A DNA stretch of 7,704 nt, taken from NCBI GenBank assembly GCA_003520925.1, contig DOTV01000127.1:4260-11963 (forward strand), in the 5' to 3' direction. The translations under genes and the position numbers were made by a program. Shown here piece by piece: positions 5,735 through 7,704 of the stretch (within the stretch, counting starts at the first letter, position 1; the number at the start of each line of letters is the position of its first letter). This DNA is from Bacteroidales bacterium (lineage in GTDB: Bacteria; Bacteroidota; Bacteroidia; Bacteroidales; VadinHA17). Below the pieces are notes generated by a model. That model was not told where the DNA came from, ran no database searches, and saw nothing but the letters and a program-made list of their open reading frames with translations.

Positions 5735-7704
5735 TTAAAAATTCAGGTTTATACCCAGCATAAATGATCTGGTCTTTGGATAGAAATTGTTGTTATCGAT
5801 ACCTGGTTCAATACCTCCCATATTAATCTCGGGATCAACACCCCTGTACTTCGTTATGACAAAAAGGTTATTGCTGGTGAGATATATGCGGGCACTTTTC
5901 ATTCTTACACTTCTAAGATCCAGGGTATATCCCAGGGTAGCATTGTCGAGCCTGACATAAGTCCCACTTTCGAGGAAACGGTCTGAATAATAGAAGGAGT
6001 TGATATCTCCAATCGGTTCACCAAGTGAAAAACGCGGAATGTTATTGCTGGCAGCATAGTTCACATCATTTAAGGCAGCCAGAGTACCGTTAAGGATCTT
6101 ATTGCCTGCAACTCCCCTGAAAAAGAAGCTCAGGTCGAAATTCCCGTATGAGATACTGTTACTCCATCCAAACAATAGTTTTGGCTGGGCAGAACCACTG
6201 ATAACAAAATCATCCACAGTCACAACACGTAATTTTTCGCCGTTAGCTGCATAGAATAATGAAACATCACTTTCATCTCTTCCTGCCCATTGCCTCAGAA
6301 AAAAGGTTCCTAAAGGATAGCCTTCTTTGATGACCTGTGTAGGATTGCCCGACTGGCCTTTTCCTCCTATCGCCGCAGTCCGGATACCTGTCTCAGGCGT
6401 TTCAAACTGTTCGTTTGAAAGAGATTTCACCTGGTTTTTATTTGATGAAATATTGAATGAAGTGGTCCATCTGAATTTATTTTTCTGAACAGGTGTGGCA
6501 TCTACCTGGAATTCAATCCCTCTGTTGCTTATTTCTCCAACATTAGCCCATAGATATGGATATAGGTAAGGTGGAACTTTTACCGGATAGTACCAGATCA
6601 GGTCGTTGGTTTGCTTGTCATAAACCTCAATGGTTCCGCTGATACGGCCTTTCAGGAATGCAAAATCAATTCCGATATTTGCCATTGAAGTAGATTCCCA
6701 CTTAAGATCCGGATTTTCGTTTTGGGTAACACCGATTGATTGTACCTGAACTCCATTTATATAGGTTACTCCAGTCAGACCATATTTCATCCTGGCTATC
6801 ATAGGATCAAAACCAAGCGAGTTTCCACTGATTCCGTAACCGACACGTAATTTCAGATCACTAAAAAGCTTCTGATTTTCCATAAATGATTCATTGCTAA
6901 TCCTCCATCCCAAAGAAACAGCCGGAAAAGTACCCCACCGGTTATTTACCCCAAATGCTGAAGAACCATCACGCCTTATAGTAGCCTGAAGCAGATACCG
7001 GTTGGCATACTGATAGTTAAGGCGTGAATAAACTGAGATTGTCCGTAATGTCTGAATGGTTGCCGTTCCAAAACGCTCGGCGTTTGTGACTTTATCAGGA
7101 GAACTGCCAAGAGACAGGTTATTGTACAGAAGGTCATCGGTTACAAAATTGCTGTTTGCCGCCTGAAAACCATCATCAAGCTTATCTTGCTGCCACGAAT
7201 AGCCTGCCAGTATTTTAAACTGGTGCTGTCCAAAATTGTTTTCGTAAGTAAGATAGTTCTCGAAAAGCTTTTTCCGGTTGGCATATTCGGAACGCAATGC
7301 AAAACCATTTGATCCAATCTTAAGTGTTGAAGCCTGTTTGTCATAAACATTCCGCTTGATTTCAGTATTCTGATATGAAATACTGGCATCATAAGTCAAT
7401 CCTTTCAGAATATTTACTTTTATTGTAGCATTAGTCAGCATATTATTAATTTTCCGGTCGTCAATGTCATTATCGAGAATGGCCACCGGATTGTGATAGT
7501 TACTGTTCTGTGTGTTCTGAAAATAAGTTCCATCCGGATTGTAAATACCTATTGTCGGAAGGTATTTCAGCATATTGGCAAATAATTCATCGCGAATCAC
7601 ATGTTGGTTTGTTTCGGTGCTCGATAAGTTAAATCCGAGAGTAATACGATCGTTCAAAGCCTGTTGTTCAATACTGATGCGTCCGGTGAGCCGATCCATT
7701 GAAC
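5735..7704 (-). CDS. SusC/RagA-family TonB-dependent transporter, C-terminal part (cut by right edge)
   Basis: The visible 656 residues are the C-terminal two thirds of a SusC-type outer-membrane beta-barrel; typical members have about 1000-1100 residues. The reading frame is open to the window edge, so the signal peptide, carboxypeptidase-like domain, TonB box and most or all of the plug lie outside. An ATG at 7699-7697 is internal, not the start. Barrel features of the family include alternating aromatic/polar strands, YANRYLLQATIRRDGSSAFG, FPAVSLGWRISNESF, LRVGYGISGN, NPDLKWE, NRGIEFQVDATPV, RDESDVSLFYAANGEKL, PKLLFGWSN, YVRLDNATLGYTL, IYLTSNNLFVITKYRGVDPE and a terminal LGINLNF whose last Phe is the usual beta-barrel assembly signal. 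It would import a ligand handed over by the SusD-like lipoprotein, powered by TonB. No frameshift is seen in the visible part. Confidence 0.96.
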   Translation of the reverse strand, partial: SMDRLTGRISIEQQALNDRITLGFNLSSTETNQHVIRDELFANMLKYLPTIGIYNPDGTYFQNTQNSNYHNPVAILDNDIDDRKINNMLTNATIKVNILKGLTYDASISYQNTEIKRNVYDKQASTLKIGSNGFALRSEYANRKKLFENYLTYENNFGQHQFKILAGYSWQQDKLDDGFQAANSNFVTDDLLYNNLSLGSSPDKVTNAERFGTATIQTLRTISVYSRLNYQYANRYLLQATIRRDGSSAFGVNNRWGTFPAVSLGWRISNESFMENQKLFSDLKLRVGYGISGNSLGFDPMIARMKYGLTGVTYINGVQVQSIGVTQNENPDLKWESTSMANIGIDFAFLKGRISGTIEVYDKQTNDLIWYYPVKVPPYLYPYLWANVGEISNRGIEFQVDATPVQKNKFRWTTSFNISSNKNQVKSLSNEQFETPETGIRTAAIGGKGQSGNPTQVIKEGYPLGTFFLRQWAGRDESDVSLFYAANGEKLRVVTVDDFVISGSAQPKLLFGWSNSISYGNFDLSFFFRGVAGNKILNGTLAALNDVNYAASNNIPRFSLGEPIGDINSFYYSDRFLESGTYVRLDNATLGYTLDLRSVRMKSARIYLTSNNLFVITKYRGVDPEINMGGIEPGIDNNNFYPKTRSFMLGINLNF

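Noticed and set aside
7697..7699. ATG as the start of the SusC-type protein
   Set aside because: The frame is open to the edge and the sequence here is already beta-barrel. A SusC start needs a signal peptide and plug, which are absent.

Overview
The window carries one block of six co-directional genes, all on the minus strand, so transcription runs from high to low coordinates. A SusC/SusD outer-membrane pair, a RagB/SusD lipoprotein signal, moderate G+C, weak or absent Shine-Dalgarno sites before most genes and short intergenic gaps all point to a Bacteroidota (Bacteroidetes) chromosome. No genus can be assigned from the sequence alone.

In transcription order: (1) the C-terminal ~656 residues of a SusC-family TonB-dependent transporter, cut by the right edge (7704-5735); (2) a complete SusD-family lipoprotein (5699-4101); (3) a 76-base gap with a strong 10-bp stem-loop; (4) a complete Na+/solute symporter of the vSGLT type (4024-2216); (5) a complete transaldolase-like protein (2176-1088); (6) a 70-base gap largely filled by a 9-bp tandem repeat; (7) a complete 5-deoxy-glucuronate isomerase, IolB (1017-124); (8) the first 34 codons of IolD, cut by the left edge (102-1). 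Gaps between genes are 35, 76, 39, 70 and 21 bases. No transcribed-strand promoter was recognised inside the block, so it reads as one operon whose promoter lies beyond the right edge.

Together the genes suggest a polysaccharide-utilization-like locus adapted to inositol or an inositol-containing compound. SusCD would carry a ligand across the outer membrane and the symporter would carry it across the inner membrane. IolD opens the inositol-derived ring to 5-deoxy-glucuronate, and IolB isomerises that to 5-dehydro-2-deoxy-D-gluconate (DKG). The classical pathway then uses the kinase IolC and the class II aldolase IolJ. Here a Schiff-base transaldolase-like protein sits directly beside iolB.

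The most interesting idea in the window is that this protein takes the IolB product. It could cleave DKG to malonate semialdehyde plus dihydroxyacetone, or transfer the three-carbon unit to glyceraldehyde-3-phosphate to give fructose-6-phosphate. The stereochemistry of DKG, read from its keto end, matches that of fructose, so the chemistry is plausible. The protein also keeps the Schiff-base lysine while changing other active-site positions. This is inference from context and chemistry, not something the sequence proves.
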